Part shown: one piece after another, positions 7,047 to 13,162 of the stretch
Numbering within the stretch: the stretch's first letter is position 1
Layout of the letters: each line of letters starts with the position of its first letter
Origin: DASZHC01 sp035938215
GTDB lineage: Bacteria > Verrucomicrobiota > Verrucomicrobiia > Chthoniobacterales > JAFAMB01
Reading direction: 5' to 3'
Assembly: GCA_035938215.1 (NCBI GenBank)
Contig: DASZHC010000023.1
Coordinates: forward strand, 1 to 13,406
Length of the DNA stretch: 13,406 nt
Position numbers and translations under genes: made by a program
Notes under the pieces: model-generated
What the model was told of the DNA's origin: nothing
The model's input: the letters and a program-made list of their open reading frames with translations, nothing else
Database searches by the model: none

Positions 7047-7664
7047 ATGAGATTTCTCGCATTCGCGTTGTTGGCCTTAATCTGTCTGGAACGTTCGGCG
7101 TCCGCTCAATACTCGGTCCAGCTCGATCTAACCGAGCAAAAGGTTTATCTTCTGTATGAGGATCGCGCCGTTATGGAGTCTCCAGTCTCTTCGGGGAGAC
7201 CCGGCCACCTGACACCGACTGGAGCCTTTCATATCAGCAATAAGGATTTGAAGCATGTCTCCAGCATCTACGGCCGCATCGTTGATCGCTCGGGTAGAAC
7301 CGTGGTCTTGGACGCGGATATCGACATGACGAGGCCGGCCGGGACTCGATTCATCAATGCGCCAATGCGTTATTTCATGCAGTTTGCTCCCGGCATAGGA
7401 CTCCATGCAGGCTACTTGCCCGGCTACCCGGCTTCTCATGGGTGCGTCCGCATGCCGGAGGAAAAGGCCATAGCATTTTTCCAGGCTGTCTCCGTCGGCA
7501 CTCCCGTAACCGTCTTCGGCACGGCGCCGCGTGCCCGTCAGTATCAAGCGAGCAATAACGGAAATTACGATCAGCGTTCCTACAACCATTTTGGAAACAA
7601 CTCGAGAAACGGTTACAAGGGTCGGGTTGTATTTCCCCCTCCCTTCGGTTTTTGGCCATTCTGA
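7047..7664 (+). CDS. Secreted L,D-transpeptidase (YkuD domain)
   Basis: Periplasmic enzyme expected to form 3-3 crosslinks in peptidoglycan or attach proteins to it. Of 205 residues, 1-20 form a signal peptide cut after SASA. The YkuD domain runs about 22-158: it starts with YSVQLDLTEQKVYLLYEDR, contains GHLTPTGAFHI at 53-63, and has the catalytic block LHAGYLPGYPASHGCVRMP at 119-137. H120, S130, H131, G132, C133 and R135 match the family, with C133 the acyl-enzyme nucleophile. TPVTVFG closes the domain. The tail 160-205 is rich in Asn, Gly, Tyr and Arg and ends in PPPFGFWPF; I recognise no domain in it. No LysM is present. No clear Shine-Dalgarno precedes the ATG. It is preceded by repeat A copy 1 and converges on the lipoprotein gene. 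Confidence 0.95.
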   Translation: MRFLAFALLALICLERSASAQYSVQLDLTEQKVYLLYEDRAVMESPVSSGRPGHLTPTGAFHISNKDLKHVSSIYGRIVDRSGRTVVLDADIDMTRPAGTRFINAPMRYFMQFAPGIGLHAGYLPGYPASHGCVRMPEEKAIAFFQAVSVGTPVTVFGTAPRARQYQASNNGNYDQRSYNHFGNNSRNGYKGRVVFPPPFGFWPF

Positions 7665-7700
7665 CCCGAACTCGGCGGGATTCCGAAGCGCATTGGAGCG

Positions 7701-7997
7701 TTAGAAATAATTATCCCCTTCAATTCTTCCAGTACCGACGATTTCACCCTTGCCGTTTACCAAGTAGAACTTGCCGTACTGTTCATCGGGATCTTTAAAA
7801 TCGATAGCCCAATACCCGTGCTCAGGACGCCAGGAAGCCCGAGTCACCTTTGACAACGGATACGGGTATTGTTTGTTTGCGCGACTTGCAATGGCTATAG
7901 CCGTCTCTTTGGGAATTCGGCCCGGGACATAGGAATCATCTGTCGATTCGCAGCCTGCGAGGACGATCAGAGCCAAAAGGGATGCCAGGTAACGCAT
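7701..7997 (-). CDS. Small predicted lipoprotein, PepSY-like
   Basis: A 98-residue protein with an N-terminal lipoprotein signal: MRYLASLLALIVLAGC, with lipobox LAGC and acylated Cys at 16, followed by ESTDD. Residue D at +4/+5 rather than +2 suggests outer-membrane sorting by general rules, which may not hold in this phylum. The mature part has a helix (PKETAIAIASRANKQYP) and then strands with YWAIDFKDPDEQYGKFYLVN and GKGEIVGTGRIEG, a pattern like PepSY/small periplasmic inhibitor domains, though I cannot assign it firmly. The open frame extends to 8066, but the 23 extra residues would precede and spoil the signal peptide, so 7997 is chosen. The stop lies 36 nt from the L,D-transpeptidase stop (convergent). 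Confidence 0.78.
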   Translation of the reverse strand: MRYLASLLALIVLAGCESTDDSYVPGRIPKETAIAIASRANKQYPYPLSKVTRASWRPEHGYWAIDFKDPDEQYGKFYLVNGKGEIVGTGRIEGDNYF

Positions 7998-8067
7998 GAT
8001 TCGAAGCGTACGGGGTTCGAAGCAGATTTCCAACTTGAAATCGTCCTGTTGAGCGAACAGTGTCACA

Positions 8068-8151
8068 AGCGAAGCCGCGCCTCAGACCGCCGAGATGTAA
8101 GGATCTCAAGGTCGCGTTGGGAGGAGCGTCGATTGGCGAAGCGGCCTCGCT
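8068..8151 (+). repeat. Repeat B, copy 1
   Basis: This 84-bp element opens with agcgaagccgc and closes with gcggcctcgct, inverted repeats matching at 10 of 11 positions. Inside are gcctcagacc, gagatgtaagga, tcaaggtcgcgttgggag and gattggcgaa, shared with the copy at 13078-13162. It is followed at once (one base) by repeat A copy 2. It lies between the divergent lipoprotein gene and gmhA. Confidence 0.9.
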
Positions 8152-8152
8152 A

Positions 8153-8236
8153 TAGAATCCTTGAAAAGCAAAACCACCTAATGATTAATGTGCGGATACA
8201 GAAAAAACTTGACTCATCTGCTTTTCAAGGATTCTA
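8153..8236 (+). repeat. Repeat A, copy 2 (84 bp, internal deletion)
   Basis: Same family as 6902-6998, with perfect 18-bp arms at 8153-8170 and 8219-8236. Compared with copy 1, 12 bp are missing between two tgc triplets near the right arm (ctgcaaccagttttgctttt became ctgctttt), consistent with deletion between short direct repeats; the A-tract has 6 A. TTGAAA at 8161-8166 and ATTAAT at 8184-8189 are spaced 17 nt and face gmhA, whose ATG begins 4 nt after the element ends. Confidence 0.92.
8227..8231 (+). promoter_or_regulatory. Shine-Dalgarno-like site for gmhA inside repeat A
   Basis: AAGGA lies 9 nt before the gmhA ATG at 8241 and belongs to the right terminal arm of repeat A copy 2. It is the only purine-rich site near the start, so the repeat seems to provide the ribosome binding site. 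In an RNA spanning the whole element this motif would be paired in the hairpin stem. Confidence 0.55.
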
Positions 8237-8240
8237 GCGT

Positions 8241-8801
8241 ATGTCCATCAGGGACAGTCTCAACGATTCAATAGCGGCGATTGGCAGTTTATTCCATTTG
8301 GAAGAACCGTTAACCAGGGCCGCTGGCATCATTCGAGAGACATTGCTTTCGGGACATAAAGTCCTTGTATGTGGAAATGGAGGAAGCGCGGCAGACAGCT
8401 CGCATCTCGCAACAGAACTGGCATGCCGCTTTGTATCCGATCGGCGACCCTACCCTGCTTTGTGTCTAGCAGCAGACGGCGGGTTGATGACCGCCATAGG
8501 AAACGATTATTCCTTCGCAGAGCTATTTGCCCGCCAGGTCGCAGCCTTTGGGTCGCCAAGCGACTTGCTGATTGCCATGACTACCAGCGGAAAATCTGAA
8601 AATATTCGCCGCGCGCTCGAGCAGGCCAAGAAACAGGAAATGAAAACAATCGCCCTTCTTGGCCGCGACGGCGGGTTTTGCCGAGGTCTTTCTGATTTGG
8701 AAATACTAATTCCTTACTACACTACAGCGCGGATTCAGGAAGCACACAAAGTCATCATTCATCTTCTTTGTGAGATCGTTGAACCCGATCTTGCGAAATA
8801 G
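8241..8801 (+). CDS. gmhA: Phosphoheptose isomerase (sedoheptulose 7-phosphate isomerase)
   Basis: Cytoplasmic SIS-domain enzyme converting sedoheptulose 7-phosphate to D-glycero-D-manno-heptose 7-phosphate, the first step to ADP-heptose for the LPS inner core. The 186 residues match the family: CGNGGSAADSSHLATEL at 44-60, then ALCLAADGG and TAIGNDYSF around 73-92, AMTTSGKSENI at 112-122, and TARIQEAHKVIIHLLCEIVE at 162-181. E59 and H174 are spaced as the catalytic E65 and H180 of E. coli GmhA. Start: first ATG after the repeat, with AAGGA 9 nt upstream. The prepilin peptidase gene follows after 24 nt and is probably co-transcribed. hldE, gmhB and hldD are not in the window. Confidence 0.94.
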   Translation: MSIRDSLNDSIAAIGSLFHLEEPLTRAAGIIRETLLSGHKVLVCGNGGSAADSSHLATELACRFVSDRRPYPALCLAADGGLMTAIGNDYSFAELFARQVAAFGSPSDLLIAMTTSGKSENIRRALEQAKKQEMKTIALLGRDGGFCRGLSDLEILIPYYTTARIQEAHKVIIHLLCEIVEPDLAK

Positions 8802-8825
8802 TCCGCCCGGCGCCCGGCAAAAACG

Positions 8826-9908
8826 ATGGATGGCATTTTCCTGTCGGCAGCGTTCGTCTGTGGAGCAATTGTCGGATCTTTTCTGAATGTCTGCATCTAT
8901 CGCATACCGCGCAATATCTCATTAACAAAGCCCGCACGGTCCTATTGCCCGCATTGTGGGCACTCCATTCCCGCGATCCAGAACATTCCATTGTTCAGCT
9001 GGCTCTTTCTGCGCGGCCGTTGTGCGAATTGCAAAAAGCGCATTGGCTGGCGTTATCCTGTTGTCGAATTGCTCACCGCTATTCTGTTTGCAGCAGCTGC
9101 GTCCCACACGGCATTTCCAACTTTGCTGCCGGTCCTGGTGTTTCTCTCTCTGCTTGTCGTCATAACGTTTATTGATTTTGAGTTTTTCCTGATTCCCGAC
9201 GTTTTGAGTAAAGGCGGCTTGGCTGCTGGCCTTGTGCTCAGCCTGTTGATACCGGGGCTCCACCATACCTCATCTGTTACGACGGCCCTTGGACGTTCGG
9301 CGGCAGGCGCTCTCTCCGGAGCGCTCATTCTTTATCTTGTGACCGAAGTGGGAAAGCTCGTGTTCGGGCGTTACAAGGTTTCCTTGAACAGCTCCACCCA
9401 GTTCAGCTTCGAAGTAGCTTCCGATGGCCAACCGCGAATCTTGATTGGCTGGGAATCATTTACCTGGAGCGAACATTTTTTCAGGAAGTCGGACAGGATA
9501 CTGGTCCGGGCAGATGAAGTTGTACTTAACGGGAGCCATTTCAAAGATCTCGATCTGAACTTCTATATTGATCGAATCGTGACAGCGCGTGAAACAATCC
9601 CCCTAGCAGAGGTAGTCCAGCTTCACGGAAGGACGCGATACGGCGAATTTCCGCGTGAGGCAATGGGACTTGGAGATGTGAAATTGATCGGCGCGATCGG
9701 TGCTTTCGTCGGATGGCAAGGCGTTCTTTTTACTATTCCTGCCGCCTCAGTTGTTGGAGCTGCCATTGGCCTTACAACGTTAGCGCTTCGAAAACGTGAA
9801 TGGTCGTCAAGGATTCCCTTCGGTCCCTATCTGGCGGGTGGCGCCATCCTTTGGCTATTTTGTGGGTACCAGATTGTCTCGTGGTACAGGGGATTGCTGT
9901 ACTATTAA
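8826..9908 (+). CDS. Type IV prepilin peptidase (A24 family) with an internal insertion
   Basis: Inner-membrane aspartic peptidase that cleaves and usually N-methylates type IV pilin or type II secretion pseudopilin precursors. Of 360 residues, the N-terminus has GSFLNVCIYRIP at 17-28. A zinc-binding pair CPHC (41-44) and CANC (66-69) frames the methylase domain, with WRYPVVELLTAILF at 75-88. Catalytic Asp motifs are D117/D125 in FIDFEFFLIPD and D284 in GLGDVKLIGAIGAFVGW. Typical members have about 260-290 residues; here a soluble-looking stretch of roughly 90 residues (183-277) separates the two halves of the peptidase domain. It contains FSFEVASDGQ, ILIGWESFTWSE and alternating short strands. 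Function of the insert is unknown. No pilin or secretion genes are adjacent; gmhA lies 24 nt upstream. pilD/gspO/tapA cannot be told apart. Confidence 0.93.
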   Translation: MDGIFLSAAFVCGAIVGSFLNVCIYRIPRNISLTKPARSYCPHCGHSIPAIQNIPLFSWLFLRGRCANCKKRIGWRYPVVELLTAILFAAAASHTAFPTLLPVLVFLSLLVVITFIDFEFFLIPDVLSKGGLAAGLVLSLLIPGLHHTSSVTTALGRSAAGALSGALILYLVTEVGKLVFGRYKVSLNSSTQFSFEVASDGQPRILIGWESFTWSEHFFRKSDRILVRADEVVLNGSHFKDLDLNFYIDRIVTARETIPLAEVVQLHGRTRYGEFPREAMGLGDVKLIGAIGAFVGWQGVLFTIPAASVVGAAIGLTTLALRKREWSSRIPFGPYLAGGAILWLFCGYQIVSWYRGLLYY

Positions 9909-10016
9909 GGCAATTCCAAAAGGGTGTCTCTCGTGCTCGCGACATCAGCACCATTTCACGGCGCCGACGGAGCGGGCGCCCTCCAGAGAATCGGCCGGTG
10001 GTCTGTTGGCTGTTTT

Positions 10017-10976
10017 TCAGGTTTCGAGTACTTTTCCCATTCGACGAAATTTTTCGTAACGCTGGTTCAATAATTTGTCGATTGGCCTTTCGCAAAGCTC
10101 TCGAAGATGATTAAGAAGTGCTTCCCTCAGGTTTCGAGATGTCAGCTCATGGTCGTGATGTGCGCCACCGAGAGGTTCCGCGACAACTTCATCGATAAGA
10201 ACCAACTCTTTCAAATGGTTGGCGGTGAGCTTCAGCGCCTCGGCCGCCTCAGGGGCATGACTTCTGTGCTTCCACAATATCGCGGCGCACCCTTCCGGGC
10301 TGATCACGGAATAGTAAGCGTTCTCCAACATGAGAACACGATCGGCAACTCCGATGCCAAGCGCGCCGCCCGAGCCTCCTTCACCGATCACGGCTGCAAT
10401 AATTGGAGTCCGCAGGACCATCATTTCTCGCAAATTAACAGCTATCGACTCCGAAATATGCCGCTCCTCGGCGCCTACTCCCGGGTAGGCTCCCGGCGTA
10501 TCGATGAGCGCTATCACGGGCAGACGAAACTTTTCCGCGAGCCGCATCAATCGAAGGGCTTTTCGGTATCCCTCGGGGTGGGCGCTCCCGAAATTCCGCC
10601 GAATATTTTCTTTGGTATCCCTACCCTTCTGATGGGTTACCACAACACAGCGAAATTCGCCGATCGTAGCGAGGCCGCCGGGCATTGCCTGATCATCGCC
10701 AAAAAGGCGGTCGCCATGAAGCTCGAGATAGTCGGAAAAAGCAGTCCTGAGGTAGTCGAGAGCAAAAGGGCGAGCAGTGTGTCGAGCAATCTGAACTCTT
10801 TGCCAAGCCGAAAGCTGATTATAGATTTCGCGCTTGGTTTGCTCGATTTTTTGCTCCATCGCGTGGACCTCCCGATCGATGTCAACCGCGTGCGATTTCG
10901 AGTGTTTCTTCAGTTCTTCGAGCTGCTTTTCCAGCTCAATTATTGGTTTCTCAAATTCCAAAGGTTGTACCTTCAT
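10017..10976 (-). CDS. accA: Acetyl-CoA carboxylase carboxyltransferase, alpha subunit
   Basis: With AccD it transfers carboxyl from carboxybiotin to acetyl-CoA, making malonyl-CoA for fatty acid synthesis. The 319 residues equal the usual length. Residues 8-58 form the N-terminal helical region (LEKQLEELKKH and following). Family blocks are LHGDRLFGDD at 86-95, RNFGSAHPEGYRKALR at 127-142, DTPGAYPGVGAEERHISE at 159-176, GEGGSGGALG at 198-207 (oxyanion glycines) and YYSVISPEGCAAILW at 221-235. All look intact. The ATG overlaps the stop of the LysM gene as ATGA, so accA is probably translated by coupling to it and co-transcribed from further upstream, possibly from acpP. It converges on the prepilin peptidase gene. 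accD is not in the window. Confidence 0.97.
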   Translation of the reverse strand: MKVQPLEFEKPIIELEKQLEELKKHSKSHAVDIDREVHAMEQKIEQTKREIYNQLSAWQRVQIARHTARPFALDYLRTAFSDYLELHGDRLFGDDQAMPGGLATIGEFRCVVVTHQKGRDTKENIRRNFGSAHPEGYRKALRLMRLAEKFRLPVIALIDTPGAYPGVGAEERHISESIAVNLREMMVLRTPIIAAVIGEGGSGGALGIGVADRVLMLENAYYSVISPEGCAAILWKHRSHAPEAAEALKLTANHLKELVLIDEVVAEPLGGAHHDHELTSRNLREALLNHLRELCERPIDKLLNQRYEKFRRMGKVLET

Positions 10977-11806
10977 TTTACGATGATGGGGGTATCTTTC
11001 CCGACGAGAGCGAACAACTCCTCCATGTCCGGTGCCGCAAGCATAATTCCGTTAGCAGGTTTCTCAGCATTAGGCGACTGCGGATTTGTTTCTGAGTAAA
11101 TGGCTGTTCCATTGCTGCTTATGACAATCCATCTACTGCTTCCCATGTAGTTTTTCTCTCCGAATGCCACTCGGGTACCTGCGGACCATGCAATTTTCTC
11201 GTGTACTTTGTATTGGCCTGAAACCGCCGCCGGAATTTTGAATTCCAAAGGCTCATACCATCGAAAAAAGGCGCCTTTGTTCAGCAAAGTCAGATCGCGC
11301 TTTTTTAGGTTTATCAACAAGCTGAACTCACCTCTCGGGATGATGAATTTCTGACCCGGCTGGATGTTCAGGCTATCCAAGCCGTTGGCCTTGAAAATCA
11401 ATTCGGCGGCGCATTTCGTTTTGCCGGCTATCCTCGCCATCGAGTCTCCCCGGGCAACGACATACTCAGTTTTGTCCGGACCCGGCTGAGCGGAGAAAAA
11501 CTCCTGGACGTTCAAGCTGCTGAGAAGCTTTTTGGCATCACTGTTTTTTTCGGAATCAGGAAGATTCTGAATGAGCGCCCACAAGATTTTTTCGCCGCTT
11601 TCTTTGTCTCCGCGCTCAATTTCGTGGTTCGCCTGCTCAAACATGGTCACGCCCGGGTCAGGCGTCGGGGTCACGACGGGATGATTGACACCGAGCTTCA
11701 GTTTGTCCGGCTTCTTAAAGAATAACCGGTACGCAAGATATCCCCCGCCCCCAAAAATGCCGATTGCCAGTCCGGCAATAATGAGCACCTTCACCAGATT
11801 ATTCAT
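10973..11806 (-). CDS. Membrane-anchored LysM protein with a degenerate YkuD-like C-terminus
   Basis: Envelope protein expected to bind peptidoglycan. Of 277 residues, 7-29 form one membrane helix (VLIIAGLAIGIFGGGGYLAY) with the rest probably periplasmic. There is a Pro/Thr linker (VVTPTPDPG), then a helical segment about 53-103 resembling a TPR-like hairpin. A LysM domain spans about 114-158 (EYVVARGDSMARIAGKT, NIQPGQKFIIP). Residues 159-277 follow the order of a YkuD fold: FSLLINLKKRDLTLLNKG, WIVISSNGTAIYSE, GIMLAAPDMEELFALV, DTPIIV. The active-site His and the SHGC Cys are absent; where GCIRL is expected the sequence reads GIML. So I infer a non-catalytic relative, not an active transpeptidase. 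The start follows a B repeat with GGGAG 9 nt upstream. It overlaps accA by 4 nt. Confidence 0.82.
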   Translation of the reverse strand: MNNLVKVLIIAGLAIGIFGGGGYLAYRLFFKKPDKLKLGVNHPVVTPTPDPGVTMFEQANHEIERGDKESGEKILWALIQNLPDSEKNSDAKKLLSSLNVQEFFSAQPGPDKTEYVVARGDSMARIAGKTKCAAELIFKANGLDSLNIQPGQKFIIPRGEFSLLINLKKRDLTLLNKGAFFRWYEPLEFKIPAAVSGQYKVHEKIAWSAGTRVAFGEKNYMGSSRWIVISSNGTAIYSETNPQSPNAEKPANGIMLAAPDMEELFALVGKDTPIIVK

Positions 11807-11810
11807 GGAG

Positions 11811-11870
11811 CGCTGCTCCCAACGCGACCTTAATACCCTTACATCTCGCTGGTCTGAGGCGCGGCCTCAC
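11811..11870 (-). repeat. Repeat B, half copy filling the gap before the LysM gene
   Basis: On the minus strand the element reads gtgaggccgcgcctcagacc, then gcgagatgtaaggg, then ttaaggtcgcgttgggagcagcg, matching the left two-thirds of B at 8068-8151 and 13078-13162. The right arm (gcggcctcgct) is missing, so no terminal hairpin can form, and no A element follows. The copy lies 5 bp from the stop codon of the upstream gene and 4 bp from the LysM start codon, occupying almost the whole 69-nt gap. Confidence 0.88.
11816..11820 (-). promoter_or_regulatory. Shine-Dalgarno-like site for the LysM gene inside repeat B
   Basis: Minus-strand GGGAG lies 9 nt before the ATG at 11806 and is part of the conserved gttgggag(c/g)agcg segment of repeat B. 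It is the best ribosome-binding candidate before this gene and supports 11806 as the start. Confidence 0.5.
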
Positions 11871-11875
11871 CAGTG

Positions 11876-12394
11876 CTACAACATGCCCCTCCGCCGGAAA
11901 TCCTGGATATTTCCTCCGGCCGACTGATGCATCATCTCAATTGTGAACTTCAATAGGCAGACCTCCCACCCCTCATCCACTCCGTGAATCACCGCGCTCG
12001 AACTCCGAAGTGCGGCAGGGACCTGACTCGTAACGCGATCGAGAACCGCTTCAACAGAATCGTGGACCAAGCTCTCAGAAAGATCGTCTTTCCGGATCTG
12101 AAACCCGTATTTCAACAGCGCGGAATTTCGATTTTGCAGCATTTCGGCAAATACTCGCGCTTTCTCGCCGAACCCTTCCAGAGACAACTTCGAAAGACTT
12201 GCCGGAGTGATAATTTGCGGGCGATCTGCCTGTATTCTCCCATCGCGGACACGTATCTCACTAACGCTATCCATGAGTTCGGTAACCAGATAAAAATGAA
12301 AGCTAGTCGTACCAAAAGTCTCGATCCTGCGCTCCGGCGACAGGATCACCCTGGTATTCTCAATGGCGTATTGAAGATCGTCCTCTGAATACAT
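11876..12394 (-). CDS. Conserved hypothetical protein
   Basis: I do not recognise a functional family. The 172-residue protein has no signal peptide and no membrane helix. It begins MYSEDDLQYAIENTRVILSP and continues with alternating strand-like segments (FHFYLVTELMDSVSEIRVRDG) and then a helical stretch (SLEGFGEKARVFAEMLQ) and charged segments (YGFQIRKDDLSESLVHDSVE), ending with a basic FRRRGML. The sense is supported by its fit in the minus-strand run acpP - this gene - LysM - accA, by normal composition, and by stops in the antisense frames. The N-terminus resembles proteins I associate with Verrucomicrobiota, but that is memory, not a search. The upstream gap to acpP is 202 nt, so it may have its own promoter. 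Start codon choice is uncertain; no strong Shine-Dalgarno is seen. Confidence 0.75.
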   Translation of the reverse strand: MYSEDDLQYAIENTRVILSPERRIETFGTTSFHFYLVTELMDSVSEIRVRDGRIQADRPQIITPASLSKLSLEGFGEKARVFAEMLQNRNSALLKYGFQIRKDDLSESLVHDSVEAVLDRVTSQVPAALRSSSAVIHGVDEGWEVCLLKFTIEMMHQSAGGNIQDFRRRGML

Positions 12395-12596
12395 AGAGAG
12401 CTACCTGAGCTTAGCCCTATTTGAAGAGGGACACAAACGGAGAGGGATTCAACCGGCTCTGGAGGGGTCTCATTCCGGATCTATCGAGAGTTCCCCGGCC
12501 TCAGAAAAAGACCTCAAAACTGAGAGAGCGGCAGCCTAAAGGAGGGGTCGCCTTCTTCGACAATCAACCGGAGCTGCTCCTTGGAAGGCAACGTGG
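12395..12596 (-). other. Intergenic spacer between acpP and the hypothetical gene
   Basis: No convincing gene. On the plus strand ggaggggtc occurs at 12461 and 12541, and tcaaccgg at 12449 and 12565, the two motifs in opposite order. On the minus strand a short stem ctca/tgag is followed by gtcttttt, a very weak terminator candidate after acpP. A short frame reading LPSKEQLRLIVEEGDPSF directly after acpP has no ATG and stops after 25 codons. Confidence 0.5.
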
Positions 12597-12839
12597 TTAC
12601 TTTGCGCGTTCTTCGATATAACGAACGACGTCGCCGACAGTTTGCAACTTTTCGGCATCTTCGTCAGGAACTTCGACCGAAAACTCCTCTTCGAAGGCCA
12701 TCACGAGTTCTACCGTATCGAGCGAGTCAGCGCCAAGATCCTCAATAAATGAAGCATTAGGTGTCACTTGTTCAGGATTCACGCCGAGTTGCTCGACAAT
12801 AATATCCTTCACCTTTTCTTCGATGGATTTCTCTGACAT
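12597..12839 (-). CDS. acpP: Acyl carrier protein
   Basis: Small acidic carrier of acyl chains in fatty acid synthesis, modified with 4'-phosphopantetheine by AcpS. The 80 residues match AcpP: helix 1 SIEEKVKDIIVEQLGV, loop with ASFIEDLGADSLDTVELV, helix 2 ending in MAFEEEFSVEVPDEDAEKL, then TVGDVVRYIEERAK. S39 in GADSLDT is the attachment Ser. A GGAGAG lies about 11 nt before the ATG. It is the first gene of a leftward run leading to accA, so two parts of fatty acid synthesis may share a transcript. fabF/fabG neighbours common in other bacteria are not present on this side. A clear promoter was not found in the AT-rich upstream 12,900-12,960. Confidence 0.97.
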   Translation of the reverse strand: MSEKSIEEKVKDIIVEQLGVNPEQVTPNASFIEDLGADSLDTVELVMAFEEEFSVEVPDEDAEKLQTVGDVVRYIEERAK

Positions 12840-13077
12840 AAATCGGTTTTCTCTCCGTTGTGGTTAAGACGTGCCTACGGTTAATTGCGAAGTCCGGTGA
12901 TGGCAACTAAATTAATTGCAGCAAATAGCAACAATTTTTTTCCGACGAAAGTTTGACACAATGCGACTGTCGTTTTGAAGGTTTTTATCTGGACTCGAGC
13001 GACTTTTGTGTTGACCTATGAAATGGAAACGCCAACCTAGACGCCCGCGTCCCTGACATGTCCAGCTCACTCTACCT
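12840..13077. other. Divergent intergenic region upstream of acpP
   Basis: An AT-rich stretch around 12905-12945 likely holds acpP control signals. A plus-strand TTGACA at 12953-12958 has no acceptable -10 at 16-18 nt. No gene or stable hairpin was seen before repeat B begins at 13078. With the two repeats, the whole space between acpP and the next gene is 467 nt. Confidence 0.45.
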
Positions 13078-13162
13078 AGCGAGGCCGCGCCTCAGACCGG
13101 CAAGATGTAAGGATTTCAAGGTCGCGTTGGGAACAGCGCCGATTAGGCGAAGCGGCCTCGCT
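13078..13162 (+). repeat. Repeat B, copy 2 (85 bp, perfect 11-bp terminal inverted repeats)
   Basis: It starts agcgaggccgc and ends gcggcctcgct, exact reverse complements. The interior (gcctcagacc, agatgtaaggat, tcaaggtcgcgttggga, gattaggcgaa) matches the copy at 8068-8151 with scattered substitutions. Repeat A copy 3 follows with no spacer, the same junction as at 8151-8153. Confidence 0.92.

Noticed and set aside
7998..8066. 23-codon N-terminal extension of the lipoprotein
   Set aside because: It would place a polar stretch before the signal peptide and lipobox.
9960..9980. Hairpin ggcgcc-N9-ggcgcc between the prepilin peptidase gene and accA
   Set aside because: Short, made of self-palindromic arms, no T-run on either strand; could be chance.
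10107..11099. Plus-strand open frame of 330 codons
   Set aside because: It is antisense to accA and the LysM gene, both with clear family motifs; the product has no recognisable domain and odd composition.
12421..12621. Plus-strand frame of 66 codons
   Set aside because: It overlaps the acpP 3' end in antisense, has no recognisable features and no ribosome site.
12953..12958. Plus-strand TTGACA as a -35 box
   Set aside because: No -10-like hexamer at 16-18 nt, and the next plus-strand gene is about 350 nt away.
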